NCBI GenBank assembly: GCA_947627655.1
Contig: CANQWW010000012.1
Location: 1-32,168 of the forward strand
Direction of reading: 5' to 3'
Source of the DNA: an uncultured Acinetobacter sp.
GTDB lineage: Bacteria > Pseudomonadota > Gammaproteobacteria > Pseudomonadales > Moraxellaceae
DNA: 32,168 nucleotides
In this document: in pieces, positions 7,393 to 14,889 of the stretch
Layout of the letters: every line of letters starts with the position of its first letter
Numbering within the stretch: position 1 is the stretch's first letter
Program-made: the position numbers and the translations under genes
The notes under the pieces: model-generated
What the model was told of the DNA's origin: nothing
Seen by the model: the letters and a program-made list of their open reading frames with translations, nothing else
Database searches by the model: none

Positions 7393-8757
7393 ATGGAAGC
7401 AGTGAATCAAGTGGCGGCAACAGAAACCGCTCAAGAAGATAAATCTTCAATTAAAAAAGTTGTGGGTGCGGCAATGGCCGGTACCATTGCGGAATGGTAT
7501 GAGTTTTTCATTTACGGTATTGCCAGCACCTTGGTCTTTTCTAAACTATTTTTTCCGATAATGGGTGATGGCAGTGTACTTATGGGAATCGTTGCTGCAT
7601 TTGCAACATATGCCGTAGGTTTCTTGGCGCGTCCGCTTGGTGGTTTGGTCTTTGGTCATTTTGGAGATAAATACGGACGCAAACGCCTATTACAGATTAG
7701 TCTGATTATGGTGGGTGTTGCCACTTTCCTGATGGGATGTATTCCATCTTATGAAAGTATAGGTTATGCAGCACCTATTTGTTTGGTATTGCTTCGCTTT
7801 ATTCAAGGTTTCGCTGTAGGTGGTGAATGGGGTGGTGCAATGCTGCTTGTAGGTGAGCACAGCCCAGAACACCAGCGCGGTTTCTGGACCAGTTTCCCCC
7901 AGGCAGCAGCATGTGCAGGTAATGTACTTGCGAGTTTGGTGCTATTAAGCTTATCCGCTCTGTTGGTGGCGGAAGATTTTTTAGCATGGGGATGGCGTAT
8001 TGCCTTCTGGTTATCTGCAATTATTGTATTTATCGGCTATTACATTCGTAAAAATGTTGAAGAATCAGACGTATTTAAAGAGCAGTTAAAACGCCAAGAA
8101 GAGAAAGTTAAGGCAGCTGCTGGTATTAAAGAAGTATTGAAGCATTATCCGAAGCAAGCGATCTGCGGCATGTTGATGCGTGTAGGCGAAAACTCGGCAT
8201 ACTATATTATTGTCGTATTTTCAATTGCATACCTTTCTATCAAAATGCAATTTAGCTACTCAACCATTTTAGCGCTCTTACTTTGTGCCAATGCCTTCCA
8301 ATTTTTCTCAATGATCTCTTGTGGTTATTTGTCTGACAAAATTGGCCGTAAACTCACGATGTATATTGGCTATGCCGGCTTAATCGTATGGATTCCTTTC
8401 TACTTTTATGGCCTAAACACCGGTGAATTCCTTATCGTCCTGTTCTCAATGTGCTTTGGTTTATTGTTCCAGGGAATGTGCTATGCAGGCCAGGGTGCGG
8501 TATTGGCTGAAATTTTCCCGACACGCATGCGCTACTCAGGTTCATCATTCTGCTATCAAATTTCATCAATTCTAGCAGGTTCAATTGCACCGATGATTGC
8601 CACACTACTTTGGAAAAAATTTGATAGCACTTTACCAATTACCTTCTACATTCTGTTTGTAATTGCGATTTCGATTGTTGCGATTTTCATGTTAAAGGAA
8701 ACTGGTGGTCGTTCATTGCGTGAAGTTGACCACGAAGATCTAAAAAAACACGCTTAA
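7393..8757 (+). CDS. MFS transporter, metabolite:H+ symporter (MHS) family
   Basis: A 454-residue inner-membrane symporter with about twelve hydrophobic segments. The first helix region AGTIAEWYEFFIYG and the loop GHFGDKYGRKRLL are characteristic of the MHS group, which includes ShiA, KgtP and ProP and moves carboxylates and compatible solutes with protons. A basic loop near residue 230 (EQLKRQEEKVKA) separates the two six-helix halves. AAGGATG precedes the start. With the porin gene just downstream it forms an outer plus inner membrane uptake pair for this operon, probably for an organic acid. The substrate cannot be read from sequence. Confidence 0.9.
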   Translation: MEAVNQVAATETAQEDKSSIKKVVGAAMAGTIAEWYEFFIYGIASTLVFSKLFFPIMGDGSVLMGIVAAFATYAVGFLARPLGGLVFGHFGDKYGRKRLLQISLIMVGVATFLMGCIPSYESIGYAAPICLVLLRFIQGFAVGGEWGGAMLLVGEHSPEHQRGFWTSFPQAAACAGNVLASLVLLSLSALLVAEDFLAWGWRIAFWLSAIIVFIGYYIRKNVEESDVFKEQLKRQEEKVKAAAGIKEVLKHYPKQAICGMLMRVGENSAYYIIVVFSIAYLSIKMQFSYSTILALLLCANAFQFFSMISCGYLSDKIGRKLTMYIGYAGLIVWIPFYFYGLNTGEFLIVLFSMCFGLLFQGMCYAGQGAVLAEIFPTRMRYSGSSFCYQISSILAGSIAPMIATLLWKKFDSTLPITFYILFVIAISIVAIFMLKETGGRSLREVDHEDLKKHA

Positions 8758-8777
8758 TTTCCTCAACTTTATAAAAC

Positions 8778-8804
8778 ATTCTGCTCACATGACGTGGGCA
8801 GAAT
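8778..8804 (+). repeat. Intercistronic stem-loop before the porin gene
   Basis: ATTCTGC...GCAGAAT arms extend inward to an 11-base-pair stem with one G-T pair and a five-base loop. There is no T-run after it, so it is not a classic terminator. Placed between the symporter and porin genes, it more likely stabilises or processes the mRNA so that porin is made at a different level. Confidence 0.6.
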
Positions 8805-8836
8805 AGGAAAACTCATGTTTAAAAAAGGATTGAATC

Positions 8837-10105
8837 ATGAATTTAAAATTAAAAACTATAGTGTTTTCTATTGCTTGTGTAATGGGGTCTAGCGTAGTTG
8901 CAGATACTGTAGAAAGTCGCATTGGTGCCTTGGAAGCCGAATTAAATAAGTTAAAAGAACTTCGAGCACAAGATATTAAGCGTGCTGAAGAAAAGATAGC
9001 AAAAGTTGAAGCCAAATCTGATAGCAAAACATCAATTGTGGCAGGCGATACGAGTTTGAAGTTTTACGGTATTGTTCGTATGGATGCTGCTGTTGATTTT
9101 AAAGATACAGCTGCTGCACCATTTGTACAAAACCAGACACCAGATGTGAGTAGAACTCCTGCCGGTAATCGATCAGCATTTACACTAACCGCAACACGTC
9201 TAGGTATGGATTTACTTAAACCGGTAAATGGCACAGATGTAAAAGCGAAAATTGAAATGGACTTTTGGGATGGTGGTGAAGGTAATGGTAAATTACGTAT
9301 TCGTCATGCATATATTGATTTTAATAATTGGTTATTGGGTCAAACCTCTTCAGGTATGGCGAATATTGAAACCAATACTGAAAGTGTGGATTACACCTTA
9401 TTCATGGGCTATTCATGGACCCGTACACCACAAATCCGTTATAACTTCAATTTAGCACCTGCTCATAATTTAAAAGTGGCAGCAGAATATGTGGATTCAA
9501 GGTCTTCAGAGCTTCCAGCTTTAACAGCAAAATATGTATATAACCAGAGTAATTTAACTGCAGTTGCACAGGGTTTTGTTCACGAGAAACGTGCAAGTCT
9601 GACAGTAAATGGTGCTGAACAAGATATTGATAAGCTGGCTTGGAGTGTTGGTGCAGGTCTGAAATTTAAACCGACAGAAAACAACTCCATTCAAGGGCAT
9701 GTGTATCATGTTAAGGGTGATGAAAAATTTGTATCTTATACTGCCCAAACAGGCGGAACTGTAAATGGTTATACCAGCAAAGGCGACTTTAGTGTAAATG
9801 CAAGCCAAAATGATTTAGATCAAAATGAAGTTAATACATATGTGTTGGGTTACTCACATAAATTAAATCATCAATGGCGCACAAACTTTGTGGCATCACT
9901 ATTCGATTTTGATGATTCAACTACTTATGCCAAGAACAATACCGCAGCGAACAAGCGTGTATCAGATTTTGCAGCCAATATTTTCTACACGCCAGTTCCA
10001 AGTGTAGATGTAGGTTTGGAATATCATAATGGAAAACGTGAAAGGTTTGATGGAGAAGAGTTTGATGTATCCAGAATCAACTTTGTAAGCACATATAAAT
10101 TCTAA
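8837..10105 (+). CDS. DcaP-like trimeric outer-membrane porin
   Basis: A 422-residue outer-membrane protein with a signal peptide (MNLKLKTIVFSIACVMGSSVVA). A short charged coiled-coil segment (about 28-60, ESRIGALEAELNKLKELRAQ) comes next, and then a beta-barrel ending in the aromatic C-terminal residue Phe (STYKF). The N-terminal coiled coil followed by a barrel of this length is typical of DcaP, the Acinetobacter porin linked to dicarboxylic acid uptake. AAGGA precedes the ATG. Stem-loops without T-runs flank the gene on both sides. DcaP paralogues are common in Acinetobacter, so dicarboxylate specificity is only suggested. Confidence 0.85.
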   Translation: MNLKLKTIVFSIACVMGSSVVADTVESRIGALEAELNKLKELRAQDIKRAEEKIAKVEAKSDSKTSIVAGDTSLKFYGIVRMDAAVDFKDTAAAPFVQNQTPDVSRTPAGNRSAFTLTATRLGMDLLKPVNGTDVKAKIEMDFWDGGEGNGKLRIRHAYIDFNNWLLGQTSSGMANIETNTESVDYTLFMGYSWTRTPQIRYNFNLAPAHNLKVAAEYVDSRSSELPALTAKYVYNQSNLTAVAQGFVHEKRASLTVNGAEQDIDKLAWSVGAGLKFKPTENNSIQGHVYHVKGDEKFVSYTAQTGGTVNGYTSKGDFSVNASQNDLDQNEVNTYVLGYSHKLNHQWRTNFVASLFDFDDSTTYAKNNTAANKRVSDFAANIFYTPVPSVDVGLEYHNGKRERFDGEEFDVSRINFVSTYKF

Positions 10106-10119
10106 AAAGACCACAAACT

Positions 10120-10146
10120 AGTCAGGGTAAGTGATTCACCCTGACT
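10120..10146 (+). repeat. Intercistronic stem-loop after the porin gene
   Basis: AGTCAGGGT and ACCCTGACT form a perfect nine-base-pair stem with a nine-base loop. It starts 14 bases after the porin stop and is not followed by a T-run. It may protect the porin message from 3' exonucleases or cause partial termination before the SDR genes. Confidence 0.6.
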
Positions 10147-10165
10147 CATGCAAAATGGAATTCAC

Positions 10166-10891
10166 ATGAACGGTTTAAATAATAAAACAGTAATCATTAC
10201 TGGAGCGCTTGGTGGAATTGCGAAAGCCACGATACAAGCTTTTGATAAATATAACGTAAATTTTATTTTGATTGATGTTGTTGATAAAGATAAAAATTTT
10301 TTATCAACACTAAAAAGTGCATATCAATATTTTAAGTGTGATATTTCGTCTTCAGATGCCATTGATCAAATTAAGTCACGAGTTGAAGCACAGTTTAAAA
10401 CCATTGACTTCATTATTCATGCGGCAGGTTTATATCAGCACATTGAGCTTGCAGACTTAAGTTATGAAGAGTGGAACCGTCAAATTACAGTAAATTTAAA
10501 TGCTAATTATTATTTGATTAAGAGCTTTCTACCGCTTTTGGCAGCACAAAGCTCCATTGTAAATATTTCATCTATCGCAGGTCATCAGGGCAGTATTGCG
10601 CATACTGCTTATGCCACAGCAAAAGGTGGAGTTTTGGCATTAACTAAAAGTTTGGCTATCGAGCTTGCGCCCAAGACCCGAGTAAATACGATTTCCCCTG
10701 GGCTTATTGATACGGCCATGATGCAAGGAATGTGTGACGAAAAACGCAATGGAATGATTCAAACCACTCCACTAAAACGATTAGGTCAACCAGATGAAAT
10801 TGCAGAAGTCATTAAGTTTTTGTGTAGTTCAGGGGCATCCTATATTACAGGTGAAAATATTCATGTAAATGGTGGTTTGTATCGTGAATAG
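10166..10891 (+). CDS. Short-chain dehydrogenase/reductase (SDR), first of two in the operon
   Basis: A classical SDR of 241 residues. The cofactor motif reads TGALGGIA (12-19), in which the last Gly of TGxxxGxG is Ala. HAAG (85-88) replaces the usual NNAG. The catalytic Tyr149 and Lys153 lie in YATAK, with a Ser in VNISSIAG. ATG at 10166 has GGA six bases upstream. The ORF-track start at 10148 lies just after the stem-loop and has no ribosome site. The gene overlaps the thioesterase gene. A likely role is oxidation of a secondary alcohol to the ketone used by the monooxygenase, or a 3-hydroxyacyl oxidation. Neither is proven. Confidence 0.85.
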   Translation: MNGLNNKTVIITGALGGIAKATIQAFDKYNVNFILIDVVDKDKNFLSTLKSAYQYFKCDISSSDAIDQIKSRVEAQFKTIDFIIHAAGLYQHIELADLSYEEWNRQITVNLNANYYLIKSFLPLLAAQSSIVNISSIAGHQGSIAHTAYATAKGGVLALTKSLAIELAPKTRVNTISPGLIDTAMMQGMCDEKRNGMIQTTPLKRLGQPDEIAEVIKFLCSSGASYITGENIHVNGGLYRE

Positions 10892-11324
10892 CAGTATGCA
10901 GTTTTCTGAAGTGACACGCCCCATTTCTTGGGGTGAAATGGATTTGTTTGGACATCTCAACAACGTGCATTATTTGCGTTATATGGAAGATGCGCGGATT
11001 GCATTTTTAGAACAATTTAATTTTTTTCAAGAAAACTTATATAGCGTCATTCTAAAAAATGAATGTGACTATAAAGCACCTGTCATTTATCCAGATCATC
11101 TTATTACTCGTTCCTTTGTGACTCATGTGGGCCATACAAGTTTCTGTATGTTGTATGAAATTTACAGTAAAGCACAGCATAAAATAGTAGCTGTAGGAAA
11201 AAGTGTGATTGTAATTGTTAATCAAAGCAACTTTGAAAAACAGCCTATTCCAAACCATATCAAAGAGAAAATTCAAGCTTATATGACACAATTTACGTAT
11301 GGGAGTTTCGATGAGCAAGCATAA
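10884..11324 (+). CDS. Hotdog-fold acyl-CoA thioesterase, 4HBT type
   Basis: A protein of about 146 residues with the 4-hydroxybenzoyl-CoA thioesterase signature near its N-terminus, SWGEMDLFGHLNNVHYLRYM. The Asp of EMD sits at the usual catalytic place and is followed by GHLNN. GTG at 10884 overlaps the preceding SDR stop and has GGTGG upstream, so it is preferred. ATG at 10896 would give MQFSEV and cannot be excluded, and the track start at 10869 lacks support. Its 3' end overlaps the next SDR by 14 bases. It presumably hydrolyses an acyl-CoA that arises in or downstream of the pathway. Why a ketone pathway needs it is unclear. Confidence 0.82.
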   Translation: MNSSMQFSEVTRPISWGEMDLFGHLNNVHYLRYMEDARIAFLEQFNFFQENLYSVILKNECDYKAPVIYPDHLITRSFVTHVGHTSFCMLYEIYSKAQHKIVAVGKSVIVIVNQSNFEKQPIPNHIKEKIQAYMTQFTYGSFDEQA

Positions 11325-12045
11325 TAAAGTTGCCATGATCACTGGTGCTGCATCTGGGATTGGTCGTGAAGTTGCAAGACGCCTGGCACAAGAAGGTTGT
11401 GATCTTTGCCTAATTGATCTTAATGAAGAATTACTTGAACAACTTAAGATTGAATTAGAGACATCTACCCAGATCGCTATTTATACAGGTGATGTTACTA
11501 ATCATTCATTTATTCAGCACGTTGTGCAGGATATTCAACAAAATTTTGGCCGTTTAGATTTTGCGTTAAATAATGCCGGAGTAACCACTCCTGCGAATGC
11601 GGTGACGGACATATCGATTGAAGAATGGCATAGGGTGATGAATATTAATGTGAATAGTTTATACTATTGCATGCACTATCAAATTCCCTTGATGTTGAAG
11701 AACTCGGGTGGTTCGATCGTGAATATGTCATCCATGTTAGGGTTAATTGCTACGAAAAATCGTGCACCGTATGTTACGAGTAAGCATGCAGTTACAGGTA
11801 TGACTAAAGCAGTGGCCCTTGATTATGCTGCGCAAAATATACGTGTGAACTCGGTTCATCCTGGATATATTGCAACACCATTAATTGCACATATTGATCA
11901 CCAAATTTTGGCTGAAAAACATCCGGTAAGGCGTTTAGGCACGGCGAGTGAAGTGGCAGCTTTGGTAAGTTTTTTATTTTCAGAGGAATCTAAATTTATA
12001 ACAGGTTCTCAATATGTTATCGATGGTGGCTACTCCATCCAATAA
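11311..12045 (+). CDS. Short-chain dehydrogenase/reductase (SDR), second of two, last gene of the operon
   Basis: A classical SDR of 244 residues with an intact TGAASGIG cofactor loop (11-18), NNAG (87-90), a Ser in VNMSSMLG and the YVTSK active site (Tyr154, Lys158). ATG at 11311 has GGAG six bases upstream and is preferred over the ATG at 11299. An Asp after the second strand (LIDLN) suggests NAD preference. It overlaps the thioesterase gene, so the three last genes appear translationally coupled. Cyclopentanol and cyclohexanol dehydrogenases (CpnA, ChnA) are SDRs, which makes this the better candidate for the entry step. That is inference from family and context. Confidence 0.87.
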   Translation: MSKHNKVAMITGAASGIGREVARRLAQEGCDLCLIDLNEELLEQLKIELETSTQIAIYTGDVTNHSFIQHVVQDIQQNFGRLDFALNNAGVTTPANAVTDISIEEWHRVMNINVNSLYYCMHYQIPLMLKNSGGSIVNMSSMLGLIATKNRAPYVTSKHAVTGMTKAVALDYAAQNIRVNSVHPGYIATPLIAHIDHQILAEKHPVRRLGTASEVAALVSFLFSEESKFITGSQYVIDGGYSIQ

Positions 12046-12425
12046 AAATATACAACTTATAAAGTGCTGATTTAGCTATTAATCATTTCAATAGAGGTAG
12101 ATTTCTGAAATCAGCATTCACTTTGGCATTTGATTTATAAAAGATTTTATTTAATTAAATAAGGCTTATGCTCCTTTCTACTTAAGGACTATCTATAAGC
12201 TACTGTAAAATAATAATTTTAAAGGGGGAGTGTAACTGTTTCTGTATAAGAGGGATAAATCTTCTATTTCCCTTAATCATCTCTCCAAATAAAGTCAATA
12301 TAACTTGACAAAAATCCCTCATCTGACAGACTTTTCAGTCATAAATAGCAGGGCATAGCCCCTTATTTCTTTACTTTAGAAATGATGCAATAAGCTACTA
12401 TGCCGATTAGTGTTTGGAAATCTGT
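12046..12425. other. AT-rich intergenic region between the first operon and the TetR gene
   Basis: No gene is seen. It holds an interrupted inverted repeat, AAAGTGCTGATTT (12061-12073) against AAATCAG-CATT-CACTTT (12108-12124), which lacks a T-run and is an imperfect terminator candidate. It also holds a perfect 16-base palindrome TTATTTAATTAAATAA (12147-12162) and a direct repeat ATAAGCTACT (12195-12204 and 12390-12399). A TTGACA lies at 12305-12310, followed by the dyad TGACAGA-N4-TCAGTCA (12324-12341). The last two could be the TetR promoter and operator, but no good -10 was found. Confidence 0.5.
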
Positions 12426-13010
12426 ATGACTCTAGCCCGCCACGAAAAAATTTCTTTGTTGAAACAGAAGGTTTTAGAAGTGACTGAGAAGCTGCTGCTA
12501 GAAAATAATCAGGAGATCGTGGTGGGGGAGCTTGCTGAAGAACTCGATATTGCAAAGGGAACAATCTACAAATATTTTCAATGCAAAAATCAACTCTATC
12601 TTGAATTATTGATTTTAAATGAAAAACGCTTACTAGAAATCGCAGTAAATTATAAGAATGATGTCCAGCAAGGTATTACCCAATTCATGCTCTACCATAT
12701 GATGAATGCCAACCGTACAGTGCTGTTTAATACTATTGAAGAACGGATCACCAGTCAGGAGAGGGGACTAAAAAATAAGTTTGAAGAACTATATGAAGTT
12801 CGTGAAAAAAGAATTTTGGAAGTCAAAGATATTACGATTGAATATTTGATCACTCGGAACTGTTCGATCACTGTTCGTGACTATCTGTCCTATGTCTGGA
12901 CTATCACCCATGGTGCCTGTCTGTTACTTAGTTCAACCTATTATCAGAAATCAATTGGTGAGCGCACTGATTTAATAAATTTTTATGTTAAACAGTCACT
13001 TAATGTCTAA
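12426..13010 (+). CDS. TetR/AcrR-family transcriptional regulator
   Basis: A 194-residue protein with an N-terminal TetR helix-turn-helix, VGELAEELDIAKGTIYKYF, followed by an all-helical ligand domain with no close recognisable signature. ATG at 12426 has GGAA six bases upstream. The TTG at 12414 used in the ORF track overlaps that site and is unlikely. The gene reads away from the first operon and converges on the MarR gene, overlapping its 3' end by 15 bases. It could repress either catabolic operon or its own gene. Position alone does not decide, since the first operon appears to have its own sigma-54 activator and the second has MarR. Confidence 0.87.
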   Translation: MTLARHEKISLLKQKVLEVTEKLLLENNQEIVVGELAEELDIAKGTIYKYFQCKNQLYLELLILNEKRLLEIAVNYKNDVQQGITQFMLYHMMNANRTVLFNTIEERITSQERGLKNKFEELYEVREKRILEVKDITIEYLITRNCSITVRDYLSYVWTITHGACLLLSSTYYQKSIGERTDLINFYVKQSLNV

Positions 13011-13436
13011 ATGATCTGGGGTTAAATCATTAGGCCAGTCCATTTCTAGAATACGTCGAAGTTCGATTACATTTTCAGCACCAATATGTTTTTTTAGTTC
13101 TTCTTCTGCATGATTCATTTCTGCAATGGCAACTGATGCCATTTTCTGTCCCTTGTCACTAAATTGTACCATCTTGATTCTCTTGTCTTTTGAGCTGTCC
13201 AAGAGTTCTAAAAAACCGGAGTGAATACCTTCATTTACTAATTGATGAACTGCTTGCCTAGAGATTTTTAGACGACGTGCTAATTCTGACATTGGCACAG
13301 GAGCATTGCCTAAATAACCATAAAGACGTGCCATAGAAGGGGTGACATAACCATAACCATTCTTTTCTGCATTCTGTATTAAATGTTCTTCAATCCATTC
13401 CAGGCGGCTACGAAGTAGTACTCTTAGTGATTTCAC
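12996..13436 (-). CDS. MarR-family transcriptional regulator
   Basis: A 146-residue winged-helix protein. The recognition region ELARRLKISRQAVHQLVNEG is followed by a wing with DKRIK, typical of MarR. The start is GTG at 13436. No ATG is in frame upstream and no good ribosome site is visible, so translation may be weak. It diverges from the MFS gene at 13602. The 165-base gap holds a perfect dyad overlapping a TTGACA box, the usual arrangement by which a MarR protein represses a catabolic operon until an acyl-CoA or aromatic acid binds, as HcaR does in Acinetobacter. Control of the 13602-20888 operon is therefore likely. Confidence 0.87.
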   Translation of the reverse strand: MKSLRVLLRSRLEWIEEHLIQNAEKNGYGYVTPSMARLYGYLGNAPVPMSELARRLKISRQAVHQLVNEGIHSGFLELLDSSKDKRIKMVQFSDKGQKMASVAIAEMNHAEEELKKHIGAENVIELRRILEMDWPNDLTPDHLDIK

Positions 13437-13522
13437 AATTTTAGTTACATTAAAAAAACTTAATTAATATAACAAAAAAATATTTTTTTGCACGCCTAAT
13501 ACTTTTGGCTAATCCAAATAAC

Positions 13523-13562
13523 GTCAAGTTTACTTGACATTATATTCAGGTCAACTTAATGT
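13523..13562 (+). promoter_or_regulatory. Promoter of the second operon with probable MarR operator
   Basis: GTCAAGT-TT-ACTTGAC (13523-13538) is a perfect 7+7 dyad. Its right arm overlaps TTGACA (13534-13539), a consensus -35 box. A weak -10, CTTAAT at 15 bases or TAATGT at 17 bases, follows. A further half-site-like GTCAACTT lies at 13550-13557. The MarR gene diverges from here, so a repressor bound to the dyad would cover the -35 element. Confidence 0.6.
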
Positions 13563-13601
13563 ATTTTGGCTAGGACAGCACAACAAAAAAAGGTACGTTG
13601 A

Positions 13602-14819
13602 ATGGAACAACAACACAATACACAGCGTAATGCTGTCATGACGATTCTTATTTGTTTCCTCATTGCATTTATTGAGGGAATTGATTTGCAATCAGCGGGT
13701 GTCGCAGCCGCAGGTGTCGGTGCACATTTTGGCTTAGATAAACCCGCTTTAGGGCTATTCTTTAGTGCTGCCATTTTGGGCTTACTACCAGGTGGGATTA
13801 TCGGTGGTCGTTTGGGGGATCGAATTGGTCGTAAAAAAATCCTCATTATTTCAGTCGCATTGTTTGGCTTATTTTCTATTTTCACTGCATGGGTCACATC
13901 TTATCCTGGCTTATTGTTTGCACGTTTTATGACAGGTGTAGGTTTAGGCGCTGCCTTACCCAATTTGGTGGCATTGGCTTCTGAAGCGGTAAGCGATAAA
14001 GCACGTGGTCGCGCCATTTCGTTGATGTATTGCGGTATGCCAATTGGCGGTATTGCGGTGTCATTATTGGCAAGTACTTCACTTGCAGCAGATTGGAAAG
14101 TGATTTTCTATGTCGGTGGTGTGCTGCCTTTACTGGTTATTCCATTGATGATGTGGTTTTTACCTGAATCACGTGCTTTCTTGGTGACCCAACAAGCCGA
14201 TCAGCATATTGCTAAAACCAAATTTAGTGATTTATTCAACCAGTATTTCCGTACACCAACCTTACTGCTTTGGGTCGGATACTTCTTCACCATGATGGTG
14301 GTGTACATGTTGCTGAATTGGCTACCAACACTACTCATGGAATTAGGCTTTAAAAAGCAAGAAGCAACCATGGTGCAAATGTTCTTCTCGGTAGGTGCAT
14401 TCATCGGCACGATTGTTCTTGGTATTTTGGTTGATCGCTGGAAAATGAAAAATGTGATTTTACTGATGTACAGCGGAATTGTACTGGGTTTAATTGCGTT
14501 AAACAGCTTCGATACAGTCACTGGTATGTACTTTGCGGGTGCCTTAGTTGGTTGCTTCACTATCGGTGGACAGATGGTGCTGTATGCGCTAGGCAGTCAG
14601 GTTTATCCAACGCAAATGCGAGGTACCGGTGTAGGTACTGCAATGACAGTTGGTCGCTTCGGTGCGATGGCAGGCCCAGCAGTAGCGGGTCAGTTCCTGG
14701 CGATGGGCAACGGCGCGACCGGCCTGATCGCGACCTGTATTCCAGGCATCGTCATTGCGGCGGTTTTGATTCTGATTTTATTGGGCACTATGCAAAAACG
14801 TGCTCAAGCACAAGCTTAA
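13602..14819 (+). CDS. MFS importer of the aromatic acid:H+ symporter type (MhpT/PcaK-like)
   Basis: A 405-residue transporter with about twelve hydrophobic segments. The first helix carries the AAHS-type motif IAFIEGIDLQSAGVAAAGV, with the acidic residues characteristic of aromatic-acid symporters such as PcaK, BenK and MhpT. The loop 2-3 motif GGRLGDRIGRKKIL is intact. AAAGG precedes the ATG. It is the first gene of the MarR-controlled operon and presumably brings in the substrate that is then activated with CoA. The family points to an aromatic or aryl-alkanoic acid, such as a phenylpropanoid. This is suggestive, not decisive. Confidence 0.88.
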   Translation: MEQQHNTQRNAVMTILICFLIAFIEGIDLQSAGVAAAGVGAHFGLDKPALGLFFSAAILGLLPGGIIGGRLGDRIGRKKILIISVALFGLFSIFTAWVTSYPGLLFARFMTGVGLGAALPNLVALASEAVSDKARGRAISLMYCGMPIGGIAVSLLASTSLAADWKVIFYVGGVLPLLVIPLMMWFLPESRAFLVTQQADQHIAKTKFSDLFNQYFRTPTLLLWVGYFFTMMVVYMLLNWLPTLLMELGFKKQEATMVQMFFSVGAFIGTIVLGILVDRWKMKNVILLMYSGIVLGLIALNSFDTVTGMYFAGALVGCFTIGGQMVLYALGSQVYPTQMRGTGVGTAMTVGRFGAMAGPAVAGQFLAMGNGATGLIATCIPGIVIAAVLILILLGTMQKRAQAQA

Positions 14820-14889
14820 AACATGAGATGCAGTACCGGTCAGAAGATGGGGAACTGCAGCAATTTATTCAAATAAAGGGAAGATGGGC

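Noticed and set aside
12125-12140. Second sigma-54-like site, TTGGCATTTGATTTAT
   Set aside because: The -24 GG is present but nothing like GC or GT occurs at the required ten-base spacing.
14829-14859. TGCAGT/ACTGCA inverted repeat between the importer and FadB-like genes
   Set aside because: Six-base arms with a 19-base loop are too weak to call a terminator or attenuator.
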